From assembly GCA_938084835.1 (NCBI GenBank), contig CALKER010000007.1:1-64000 (forward strand): a stretch of DNA of 64,000 nt, read 5' to 3'. The position numbers and the translations under genes are program-made. Shown piece after piece: positions 55,401 to 62,657 of the stretch (position 1 is its first letter; each line of letters begins with the position of its first letter). The notes below the pieces were generated by a model. It was not told the origin of the DNA and did no database searches. It saw nothing but the letters and a program-made list of their open reading frames with translations. This DNA is from an uncultured Thermoguttaceae bacterium (GTDB lineage Bacteria > Planctomycetota > Planctomycetia > Pirellulales > Thermoguttaceae).

Positions 55401-56482
55401 AACTCCCCTTCCTCCTGGATGATGTTTTGGTCCATTTTGATCATCGACGACTGGAGGGAGCCGCCGAAGCGCTCATCGACTGGACGAGCCAAGGTTATCA
55501 GCTTCTGCTTTTTACCTGCCATCCCCATGTGGTTAAGGCGTTCGCCCGGCATGGTGTTCCGGTCTTTTTCCTGCCAAAGCCCACCGAGGCCCACGGCGAA
55601 AACGTCGCCAGTGCTGATCACTGGCACGTGATCCGGCCCCGTCGCTTCCGAAAGACTTCAAGCGGACGCAAGCCGGCCGCCTTCTTGCCGCAAAACCGCC
55701 GCCCCCACTTCGTTTGCGGCAAGGGTGATCCCGCCTGCAGCTCGGAAACCCTGGGCCCTGACCAAAAAACCGTCTTGGCAGCACCTGCAAGCGATCGTTC
55801 GGTTGAGATATCGGAAAGTCAAGGAACCCACACCACTGGCGATGAAGCTAGGTCACCCGATGTTCACGATGGTTGCACTAGCAACCAGAAGGACTCGCCC
55901 AAAGCAAATTGCGGCGCCGCGGGCGATCTTTCCCAAGGAGAAGTTCTTAGCCAGGATTGCTCCGATGCCGGAACGTCTTCGGCAAGCGAGTTACCTCACA
56001 TAGGCACATTCCATTCTAAGGAGGGGGTACCGATTCTTCGCCTTTTTGTGGCCGAAGCCCCCGAGGGAGTCGACCCAACCGTCCAAGACTATTCTGTACC
56101 CCCTAATGTTGGTAATGGCATTTTGCCACACCGGGGGAGGGTCCAGCCCGATGAAAGGGGGCAGGAGCAGATTTCCTCTAGTTCTTTGCGAAATGACTGC
56201 CGGAACCAACCAAACCCAGCAAAGGACCTTCACACGCATCAAAATCCGTTGGGATGCGCCGGCGAGGCTGACTGGACCCCAATTCCTGCAGAGGGAATCC
56301 CGGTAAATGAAGGTACGCACCCGACCGGAGAAACCCCCGATGGGCAAAAGGCGCCTACGGCCTCATCCCCATCTGGTGCCCCAACCAAATCCAAAACGAC
56401 TCGCCCCAGAGTGGAATACTATGGCCCTGATCAGGGAAGCTTCGATGCATTCGGCCGACCTCTCGGACCTAGGGAAGGTTAG
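52400..56482 (+). CDS. YhaN/SbcC-like membrane-linked SMC-type ATPase
   Basis: Starts at GTG overlapping the upstream stop. N-terminal ATPase half: VIDQFRLWRH and YGPNETGKTTLRHF (Walker A, about 36-43). Long coiled-coil arms run from about 185 to 470 and 600 to 900. Between them, about 487-537, are two hydrophobic stretches (MGASVLVIIASVFAPVSA and WGWPLLGVGGLGLSLSILF), as in YhaN proteins. The C-terminal half has EELSQGTCDQIYICIRLALG (signature, about 972-991) and FLLDDVLVHFDHRR (Walker B, about 1000-1015). After about 1070 come about 290 residues of Ser/Pro/Gly-rich tail ending DAFGRPLGPRE. The core matches ATPases that partner Mre11-like nucleases in DNA end handling; membrane association and an inactive partner make another role possible. 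Confidence 0.8.
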   Translation: MKLRRIVIDQFRLWRHVELRPLRAGIQVIYGPNETGKTTLRHFIQAVLFGPTTDTLRDIYADSVREEDSSADGHVCGGRIECSHAGRRYWLKRSWDGTDQTGHATSITTLQGQELFTTVDQLFNISLPKELLIKIFFLDLRELQELALLQRNEIAEHFFSTSLSLIGVSFSQVLRAVEDQLTSLAGPHVTGELRLIAEKLRSCQEELRRLRKENQIAQEVSGRLQQINQQQKALDAQAERLRQKLSVYEQAVTLIPLWQQKQALTNQLSHLGEVPPSLPKVAPWLERLEKHEQALRDRQEKLKRKVAELRSILSHSGPAARWPLFRTEILRLLSRKKMAFTIEERLSRVERRTSALSHLWEKLLAELPATVASDVNCFLHLSEATRRALRHKAQELINHTARLVELTRRLEEAQAQLAALRRQLAGELGDLPPEDISQRIEELARQLERLRRHQLSRQRLRELGELERLIAEEYQRLHTQPALSRPIQLFLRIGMGASVLVIIASVFAPVSAAWIWGWPLLGVGGLGLSLSILFRYFLEVSHRRKVMDCAEQLAHIRSCMGEYIAHPAAGPSHSANHPPSGGERLPGPPPIGDQQAVTPEEALATDEAGRLEEELRKLQRLAPQQAAIARQAERVNSLAHELTQAQEHLAQLKETWSLLCTKAGLPAELSPDDLLASAPRLGRLQKVARLRRQAERRRAKILRRLNRWHERLCALERQLASADSLAPDRPPGLVDHLCRLAQLSEQAENDFRRARQVKVKLRHTLRQLRKLGQRLKECRRQQARHLRKLGLSSREALTEALNRTEEAARLRNELARLEEQMVKEIRGVPSGEVFDLLAQEDTERLEASRRQLEEQLRAITNDLQKLANERSHWEARYNQLSSAKQWWEAQGHSRFYRRRLRELCHKALCLEALQQGLKGACQELERTYQPPTLRIASQLLARFTLGRYRRLWSPLDRPELLVDDALGRTWQIEELSQGTCDQIYICIRLALGALLASRGVELPFLLDDVLVHFDHRRLEGAAEALIDWTSQGYQLLLFTCHPHVVKAFARHGVPVFFLPKPTEAHGENVASADHWHVIRPRRFRKTSSGRKPAAFLPQNRRPHFVCGKGDPACSSETLGPDQKTVLAAPASDRSVEISESQGTHTTGDEARSPDVHDGCTSNQKDSPKANCGAAGDLSQGEVLSQDCSDAGTSSASELPHIGTFHSKEGVPILRLFVAEAPEGVDPTVQDYSVPPNVGNGILPHRGRVQPDERGQEQISSSSLRNDCRNQPNPAKDLHTHQNPLGCAGEADWTPIPAEGIPVNEGTHPTGETPDGQKAPTASSPSGAPTKSKTTRPRVEYYGPDQGSFDAFGRPLGPREG

Positions 56483-57026
56483 TTCAAATACCACTTTGCA
56501 GGCAAGAACACAATACGAGGTATTAAGAAGCCTTTTGCCGACAAAGACTGCAGGGTTACGAAACTCGCGTTTCCATGAAGGAGGCTATCCCGGGATGGTC
56601 CGCTATTATCCACTTTACACATCAATCGGATAGTACTTATTCTGCCTCACTTATATAGGTTATTGAAACTGCCTATTTTTTCGTGCTAGCGATACTGCCT
56701 ATCTTTTACCAAGTCTCCCTCTGAGTGGTGGGCGTTCACGGAATTCAACCATTCCTGCCGCGGAAAATCCTCCGCTTGCCGGTCTACCCCGTAAAATGTT
56801 CCACCCCATGTTTTGTGGCTCCTTCCGGGGTCAAAGCCGCACCCTGAGGGCCTTCCAAGACAGGAACCGGGTCGGCACCCAAAGGCCCCCTTGGACCCGG
56901 GGCGACGCGGCCGACCGGCGGCTCTGGCGTCGGGGCATGGACCCGGTTGATAATCGCAAGTATGAAGTTGGCCGGCAGGCCAACGGCCGACCCGACAGCT
57001 GACGACGATGCGGGAGTCTGCACTCA
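56483..57026. other. Spacer before the adenosyltransferase gene
   Basis: About 540 bases without a supported gene; a frame on the minus strand here is a shadow of the next gene. Confidence 0.35.
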
Positions 57027-57626
57027 ATGTCTCGTATCTATACTCGAGCAGGAGATCGTGGGGAGACTGGGCTTCTGGGCGGAATCCGCGTCTCCAAAAG
57101 TCATCCCCGTATCGAAGCCAATGGGGCCCTGGATGAGCTTGTTGCCGTCCTGGCCGTCTGCCGTGTGGAAGACCCCGAGCCAGACATCGAACAAATCCTC
57201 CGCCATCTGCAAGAGGAAATCGGCTGGATTGCCTCGGAGATCGCCTGTCCAATTCCTCACAAAGAGGCGGTACGGGTGGTCCAGACAGAGCACGTATGCC
57301 GGCTGGAGAATTACATCGATCACTACAGTGAGGTGCTTCCGCCGCTGCGGAGTTTCGTGGTACCGGGAGGAGGCCGGTTGGCGGTCATGCTCAATTGGGC
57401 TCGCACTATCTGTCGGCGAGCGGAACGCACGCTTGTGCGACTTCGTGAACAGGAGCCAGAGGTCCGCCTGGAACTTCTGGCCTATCTGAACCGCTTGGGA
57501 GATCTCCTCTTTGTGCTCTCAAGACTCGCTAACTTTCGGCGAGGAGTTCCAGAAGAGCTTTGGCCACTTTCCCGATCACCGACGGAGACCGGCGACGGCC
57601 ATTCCGCCACAGGCTTGTCGCCATAA
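57027..57626 (+). CDS. pduO: Cob(I)alamin adenosyltransferase, PduO type
   Basis: Transfers the adenosyl group of ATP to cob(I)alamin to make coenzyme B12 in the cytoplasm. The N-terminal ATP loop reads YTRAGDRGETGLLGG. It continues with SKSHPRIEANGALDEL, in which the conserved E-x-x-G-x-x-D-E-L motif is intact. Further conserved parts are FVVPGGGRLAV, ARTICRRAERTLVRL and LLAYLNRLGDLLFVLSRLAN. At 199 residues it is a normal trimeric PduO/MMAB protein with a slightly long, disordered C-terminal tail. No B12 synthesis gene is adjacent and no cobalamin riboswitch was seen upstream. Confidence 0.93.
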   Translation: MSRIYTRAGDRGETGLLGGIRVSKSHPRIEANGALDELVAVLAVCRVEDPEPDIEQILRHLQEEIGWIASEIACPIPHKEAVRVVQTEHVCRLENYIDHYSEVLPPLRSFVVPGGGRLAVMLNWARTICRRAERTLVRLREQEPEVRLELLAYLNRLGDLLFVLSRLANFRRGVPEELWPLSRSPTETGDGHSATGLSP

Positions 57627-57702
57627 GCGTGCCCGACCACCGTACACGCTAACAGTGCACGCCCACAGCATCGGCCTGTCCCCATGAGCGCGCCGGACCA
57701 CC
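57613..57702. repeat. Imperfect 29-bp direct repeat
   Basis: A 29-base unit at 57613-57641 recurs at 57674-57702 with few changes (GCTTGTCGCCATAAGCG against GCCTGTCCCCATGAGCG, both ending GACCACC). The first copy overlaps the end of the adenosyltransferase gene. Function unknown; the spacer between 57627 and 57990 holds nothing else that I can support. Confidence 0.6.
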
Positions 57703-57990
57703 TTCCAGCCCAGAAAACAAAGCATCGGTTTCCGGTTAAACTCATCCCATGCCGGAAGAAGCAATTTCACTTTGCACTTTTGTTTATGTTGCGTTGGCCT
57801 CTCCCCTCGGAGACAATACACCGGCACCAACAAGGGACACGTCGGTCTGCCTTTCCCCGGTTCCGACGCCGGGACGGCAGAGAGGCTTTCGGCCGGCGAC
57901 CGGGCAAACGGAAGGGGGTCACACGCGCGTGTCTCTCAAAAGATGTCCATATCCATAAAAGAAAGTTTACCAACTTCGGGAGGATAGTCT

Positions 57991-59265
57991 ATGCAGGGCA
58001 CAAAATGGCCGACATCTTCCGTCATCTCCGTAAAGTTTGCCCCGACCGGAAAAGGGCATCAGTGGCAAAAGGCTACGTTCGGCGGGCACGGTATTCGCTC
58101 CTTCATGGGACCTCTGACCGCACGGCTCAGCGGCCTATGGGCGTGGATGGCTGTCTTGGGTGTCGGAGCTTTTGGGCCTCGGCCATGCGCGGGAGATTAC
58201 TGGATGTACATCGGGACTTATACGACCGGCACGAGCCGGGGAATCTACAAAGTAGATGTCAACGTGGAAACACTCAGCGTGGGCAAGCCGGAGCTGGTAG
58301 CGGAGCTGCGAAATCCTTCCTTCCTTGCGATACATCCCTCTGGGCAATTCCTTTACGCAGTGGGAGAACTAGGGGAGTTCCAAGGTAAGCGTGTGGGAGC
58401 CGTAAGCGCTTTGGCAATTGAGCCGGGAAGCGGCCGATTGCGACTTATTAATCAACAATCATCCGGGGGAGCTGGTCCCTGCCATCTTGTGGTTGACCCA
58501 TCCGGTCGGTGGGTGCTGGTGGCCAACTATAGCGGAGGAACGACAAGCGTCCTGCCGATTGCTGCCGACGGCGCGCTTGGCCCCCCCGTGTCGATTCAGG
58601 AGCATTCCGGCCACAGCATACATCCCACGCGTCAACGGCAGCCGCATCCCCACCAAGTGTGGATTGCCGAAGGAACAGACCTCGTTCTAGTCCCCGATCT
58701 AGGTACCGATCACGTGGTGCTTTATCGCCTCAATCCGAAGACGGGCCAGCTGGTAGCCAATACGCCCTCGGCCGTAAATGTCCCGCCGGGTAGTGGGCCG
58801 CGGCACCTAGCCTTTGCTCCAGGGAATGAATTCCTTTTTGTGCTCAATGAGCTCACATCGACAGTGAGTCTTTTCCGCTGCCACGAGGCTGTGCCGAAGG
58901 AACTTCTGGCAACCGTCTCGGCCCTGCCGGCCGACTTCCGCGGAGAGAACACGGCGGCGGAAATTGCCGTTCACCCTTCCGGGAAAACGGTGTTGACTTC
59001 TAACCGTGGGCATGACAGCATCGCCCTCTTCCGGTTTGATCACCCCAGCGCTACCCTCGAGTTGATAGGCCATGTGCCGAGTGGAGGAAAAACACCGCGA
59101 CACTTTGCCCTCGACCCCACGGGGAAATTCTTATTCTCCGCCAATCAAAACAGCGACCTCATCGCCGTTTACCATTTTGGGAACGTTGAGGGCAAACTGG
59201 AGGATACCGGGGTGCGCATCGAGGTGGGGGCACCAGTGTGCTTGGTGTTCCAGGAGCGATTTTAG
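57991..59265 (+). CDS. Lactonase-family seven-bladed propeller protein (YbhE/Pgl-like), exported
   Basis: GGGAGG lies 7 bases before the ATG. The 424 residues start with about 40 basic residues, then a hydrophobic segment (LWAWMAVLGVGAFGPRPCAG), giving a probable signal peptide with a long n-region. The rest is the 6-phosphogluconolactonase-like propeller of the YbhE family: YIGTYTTGTSRGIYKV, PSFLAIHPSGQFLYAVGE, GPCHLVVDPSGRWVLVANY, PHQVWIAEGTDLVLVPDLG, GPRHLAFAP and PRHFALDPTGKFLFSANQ. The cytoplasmic relatives hydrolyse 6-phosphogluconolactone; an exported version more likely acts on other sugar lactones. It has its own strong ribosome site and stands alone. Confidence 0.85.
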   Translation: MQGTKWPTSSVISVKFAPTGKGHQWQKATFGGHGIRSFMGPLTARLSGLWAWMAVLGVGAFGPRPCAGDYWMYIGTYTTGTSRGIYKVDVNVETLSVGKPELVAELRNPSFLAIHPSGQFLYAVGELGEFQGKRVGAVSALAIEPGSGRLRLINQQSSGGAGPCHLVVDPSGRWVLVANYSGGTTSVLPIAADGALGPPVSIQEHSGHSIHPTRQRQPHPHQVWIAEGTDLVLVPDLGTDHVVLYRLNPKTGQLVANTPSAVNVPPGSGPRHLAFAPGNEFLFVLNELTSTVSLFRCHEAVPKELLATVSALPADFRGENTAAEIAVHPSGKTVLTSNRGHDSIALFRFDHPSATLELIGHVPSGGKTPRHFALDPTGKFLFSANQNSDLIAVYHFGNVEGKLEDTGVRIEVGAPVCLVFQERF

Positions 59266-59519
59266 TCCACGGATTTGCGGACCTGGCAGGATCTGGTGGG
59301 CACCCGAGGCAGACCGCGGCTGAGGAAGCACTTCCTGGCATGAAGCATGCCGGACCAGGGATCGCCGGAGAGAAAACTCTGTGGGCTTCCGCTTTCAAGT
59401 CGGGCTGATGCAAAATATTGATAGCGGAAAGCCGGACGACACGGTGATGAATCGCGAAGCCCTGCGGCTTCGCCTCAAGGGGAGTTTGTCGCCAAAAGCC
59501 AACACGGGAGGAAAAAGCG

Positions 59520-60455
59520 ATGGCCCCGCCCTCAGGACGGGTACTTGTGGTGGGTAGTAGCAACACGGACATGGTAGTCAAATGTTCCCATCTTCCGCGG
59601 CCTGGGCAGACCGTTACCGGTGGAGCTTTTGTCATGGTCCCTGGGGGCAAAGGAGCCAACCAAGCGGTGGCCGCAGCCCGGCTGGGAGCCCGGGTGACCT
59701 TTGTGGCCCGGGTAGGCCAGGATAGTTTCGGAGAGGCAGCCATTGCCGGCTATCAGGCCGAGGGTATCGACACCCAGTACATTGTTCGCGATACGGAAGC
59801 CCACACGGGGGTGGCTCTTATTATTGTGGATGAACAGGGAGAGAATCTCATAGCCGTGGCTTCCGGGGCTAATCATCGCTTAGCAGCGGGGGACGTTCGC
59901 CGAGCGGCGGCAGCCTTCGAGGCCGCCGATGTGGTGCTCCTCCAACTTGAAATTCCCTTGGCGGCCGTGGAGGAAGCCGTGCGGCTGGCCCGGCAGCATC
60001 GTGTTCCTGTCATTCTGAATCCTGCGCCGGCCGTCCCCCTGCCGGATGAACTCCTGGCTCAGATTGCCTACTTAACTCCCAATGAAAGTGAAGCCCAAGG
60101 ACTTACCGGGCTTACCGTCTACGATGAAGCGTCGGCAGCCACTGCGGCCGAGCACTTGCGCCAGCGGGGAGCGAGGTATGTTATCATCACCCTTGGTCCG
60201 AGGGGAGCGTTGGTGGCTGGTCCAGAGGGACAGACTTTTGTTCCTGCTTATGAGGTCGCGGCAGTGGACACCACTGCTGCCGGCGATGCCTTTTCCGGTG
60301 CGCTTGCTGCGGGTTTGGCTCGGCACATGCCACTGGCCGAGGCCGTCCAATACGCTACTAAAGCCGCAGCAATCTCCGTAACACGAATGGGCGCACAACC
60401 TTCACTTCCCACAGACGCAGAGGTGCAAAGCTTCGTTGCCCCCCAACGCGGGTAG
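59520..60455 (+). CDS. rbsK: Ribokinase
   Basis: Phosphorylates ribose to ribose 5-phosphate in the cytoplasm. The 311 residues of this PfkB-family kinase show VLVVGSSNTDMVV, TVTGGAFVMVPGGKGANQAV (substrate site), VILNPAPAVPLP, LTPNESEAQGLTG and the end motif DTTAAGDAFSGALAAGLA, whose aspartate is the catalytic base. These match ribokinases more than fructokinases or adenosine kinases. No ribose transporter adjoins. The spacing of 254 bases to the gene before suggests a separate promoter. Confidence 0.93.
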   Translation: MAPPSGRVLVVGSSNTDMVVKCSHLPRPGQTVTGGAFVMVPGGKGANQAVAAARLGARVTFVARVGQDSFGEAAIAGYQAEGIDTQYIVRDTEAHTGVALIIVDEQGENLIAVASGANHRLAAGDVRRAAAAFEAADVVLLQLEIPLAAVEEAVRLARQHRVPVILNPAPAVPLPDELLAQIAYLTPNESEAQGLTGLTVYDEASAATAAEHLRQRGARYVIITLGPRGALVAGPEGQTFVPAYEVAAVDTTAAGDAFSGALAAGLARHMPLAEAVQYATKAAAISVTRMGAQPSLPTDAEVQSFVAPQRG

Positions 60456-60551
60456 GGGTAACTTCCGGCAAGGGACAAAGAGATTCCAAAAATAGGGCCC
60501 AAAAGTTTTTGGCAAGAGAAACGCACACAGATTCAGGGAGTGGCTGTGGCG

Positions 60552-61127
60552 ATGGAAATCCCTCAGGAACTGTGGTATGCGGCGGCGATCGTCGTGAGCG
60601 TCGTCATCCTCTTGGCAGTAGCCCGCAGGCTACTGAGGCGGCGCCGCTGGGGTCGACTCCCGCCTGTCGATCTTTCCATCGATGTCGCCATACTAGGGGA
60701 AAGTGGTCCACCGGAGGTCGGCCCGGTGTTGGAGTGGCACGGGGTGCCGGTGCGTTTGGCGGCTGTGGTCTTGGCCCCCTCGGGTCGGGCGCGACCTCTG
60801 CCTTCTAAAGATCTGTGGCCGCTCCTGTGGGATGCCATCCTCCCCGGGTTTTCTCAGCTTGTAAAAACCCACCAACCGTTGATCCGAATCTGGCCGGCTC
60901 AACTTAGCGAATCAGGATTTATCCACAGATTTTTTGCCGAGCTCAAATTCCCGGAATACTCACCCGGTTCGTCCCCGTGGAGCGCGATGGCCGGGCCGGT
61001 ACGCTTTCGCGACCAGACGATCCTTGTAGGAATGGTTTTCCGTGCAGGCGAGCCAACCTCACTAGGCACCGAGCCTGTGGAGGAGCCCTCAGAGTGGCGC
61101 AGGCGGCTGAGCCTGCGGCTCCGATAA
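60552..61127 (+). CDS. Membrane-anchored protein of unknown function
   Basis: The ATG at 60552 gives 191 residues; GTG codons at 60540 and 60546 are also possible, the AGGGAG at 60535-60540 being about 11 bases from the ATG. A transmembrane helix at about 7-25 (LWYAAAIVVSVVILLAVARR) is followed by a basic patch. The soluble domain has LPPVDLSIDVAILGE and VLEWHGVPVRLAAVVLAPSG, then FIHRFFAELKFPEYSPGSSP. I do not recognise it. It lies between ribokinase and glycerate kinase on the same strand. Confidence 0.65.
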   Translation: MEIPQELWYAAAIVVSVVILLAVARRLLRRRRWGRLPPVDLSIDVAILGESGPPEVGPVLEWHGVPVRLAAVVLAPSGRARPLPSKDLWPLLWDAILPGFSQLVKTHQPLIRIWPAQLSESGFIHRFFAELKFPEYSPGSSPWSAMAGPVRFRDQTILVGMVFRAGEPTSLGTEPVEEPSEWRRRLSLRLR

Positions 61128-61259
61128 TGAGCCATCCCCCATCGGTGCGGGCAAGCCAAGTCAGCCATCCGCCTTTTGCGTCTGGTAGGGTGGATCACCA
61201 ATCGTTGCGCGAATCCGGTCGGTTTGCTTTTTCTCACGTGGCTGAGGCAAAAAGCCGTT

Positions 61260-62645
61260 ATGAACCCTCTTTCGGTTGAGGCTCTGCGGATCTGGCGGGC
61301 GGGAGTAACCGCTGTCGACACAGGGGGACTGCTCCGCCGCACCGTGCGTGTGGAAGGGGAGCACCTGCACATCGGCCCTCTGGTTTTTCCGCTCCCCAAG
61401 ATCGGCCGAATTGCTGTGGTGGGGGCCGGAAAAGCAGCGGCTCCCATGGCCGAAGCCCTCGAGGATGTCCTCGGGTCAGAACTTTTGCTTTCGAAGAACG
61501 TGGTCGGCTGGGTCAATGTCCCCATATCGCAGGCGAAACCTCTTCGGGCCATTTACCTTCATCCGGCCCGGCCAATGGGCATGAACGAACCCACCAAACT
61601 GGCAGCCGAGGGAACCGCACAGATCCTCCACATCGTGAGCCATCTTCAACCCCGGGACCTTTGTTTGTGCTTGTTAACCGGGGGAGCTTCCGCACTGATG
61701 CCGGCACCCATTCCCCCATTGTCTTTAGAAGAAAAACTCCAGATCACGCGGACCTTGAGTGCCGCGGGAGCGAGCATCGAGCAGCTCAACACGGTTCGCA
61801 AACATCTAAGCCGCGTCAAAGGTGGCCGACTTGCAGCCGCTTGTACCGCAGGGTGGCTGGTAACACTTGTTGTCTCCGATGTCCTCGGAGATCGGCTGGA
61901 TGTGATTGCCTCCGGTCCCACAGTTCCCGACCCCACAACACCGGCCGACGCCCTGCGAATTCTCCACGATTTGGGCCTGAAGCCTCCGGATATTCCCGAA
62001 ACTGTTTTCCGCGTGCTCGAAGCTCGCTCGGCGGAACCACCACCGGTGTGCCGGAGCCGTGTGGAAAACCTTATTATCGGCAATCTCGCCACTGCGGTCA
62101 CCGCTGCCGCCGAGGAAGCCAAGCACCTTGGCTATCAGGTACTGACGCACGTGGCTGAGACGGCCGAGCCCTCCGCCGAAGAGGTTGCTTGCCAACTTGT
62201 TGACGAACTCATCACTTTGGAGCATCGACCCGGCCCGGCGTGCCTCATTAGCGGCGGAGAACCAGTGGTCCGGCTCGTCGAAGCATCGCAACGCGGGCGC
62301 GGTGGTAGAAATCAGCAGCTCGTTCTGGCGGCGCTTGATAAGCTTATCCGGCATCCACAATTCGACCAAACTTTCCCCAGGCCATTCGTCCTTCTTTCTG
62401 GGGGAACGGATGGGGAAGACGGTCCCACCGATGCAGCCGGGGCGTGGATTGACCGAGCTATGGTGAAAGCCGTAGCGCGCAGCGGAAGCAACGTCACTGA
62501 CTTTCTGCAGCGAAACGACGCCTATAGCTTTTTCGAGGAGTGGGGCACTCTCATAAAAACCGGACCGACTTATACAAACGTGGGCGACATTCGCGTGATT
62601 CTGGTCTCGGCCAGAGATGGGTCAGAGGCGGCCGGAGATGAATGA
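61260..62645 (+). CDS. Glycerate kinase, type 2 (MOFRL domain)
   Basis: The ATG at 61260 gives 461 residues and starts at the conserved N-terminus; a TTG at 61176 would add 28 residues. The first domain (DUF4147, about 5-240) has IAVVGAGKAAAPMAEALEDV, LCLCLLTGGASALMPAP, NTVRKHLSRVKGGRLA and VSDVLGDRLDVIASGPTVPD. The C-terminal MOFRL domain has CLISGGEPVV, GRGGRNQQLVLAAL, LLSGGTDGEDGPTDAAGAWI and TGPTYTNVGDIRV. These enzymes phosphorylate glycerate to 2-phosphoglycerate in sugar acid and serine-cycle metabolism, in the cytoplasm. It is near full length, and ends 12 bases before the convergent next gene. Confidence 0.93.
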   Translation: MNPLSVEALRIWRAGVTAVDTGGLLRRTVRVEGEHLHIGPLVFPLPKIGRIAVVGAGKAAAPMAEALEDVLGSELLLSKNVVGWVNVPISQAKPLRAIYLHPARPMGMNEPTKLAAEGTAQILHIVSHLQPRDLCLCLLTGGASALMPAPIPPLSLEEKLQITRTLSAAGASIEQLNTVRKHLSRVKGGRLAAACTAGWLVTLVVSDVLGDRLDVIASGPTVPDPTTPADALRILHDLGLKPPDIPETVFRVLEARSAEPPPVCRSRVENLIIGNLATAVTAAAEEAKHLGYQVLTHVAETAEPSAEEVACQLVDELITLEHRPGPACLISGGEPVVRLVEASQRGRGGRNQQLVLAALDKLIRHPQFDQTFPRPFVLLSGGTDGEDGPTDAAGAWIDRAMVKAVARSGSNVTDFLQRNDAYSFFEEWGTLIKTGPTYTNVGDIRVILVSARDGSEAAGDE

Positions 62646-62657
62646 CGGCTTTAGGTA

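Noticed and set aside
56686-57252. 188-codon minus-strand frame
   Set aside because: It overlaps the confidently identified adenosyltransferase gene and has no motifs.
57627-57990. CRISPR-like array from the 29-bp direct repeat
   Set aside because: Only two imperfect copies, one overlapping a coding end, with no further units.
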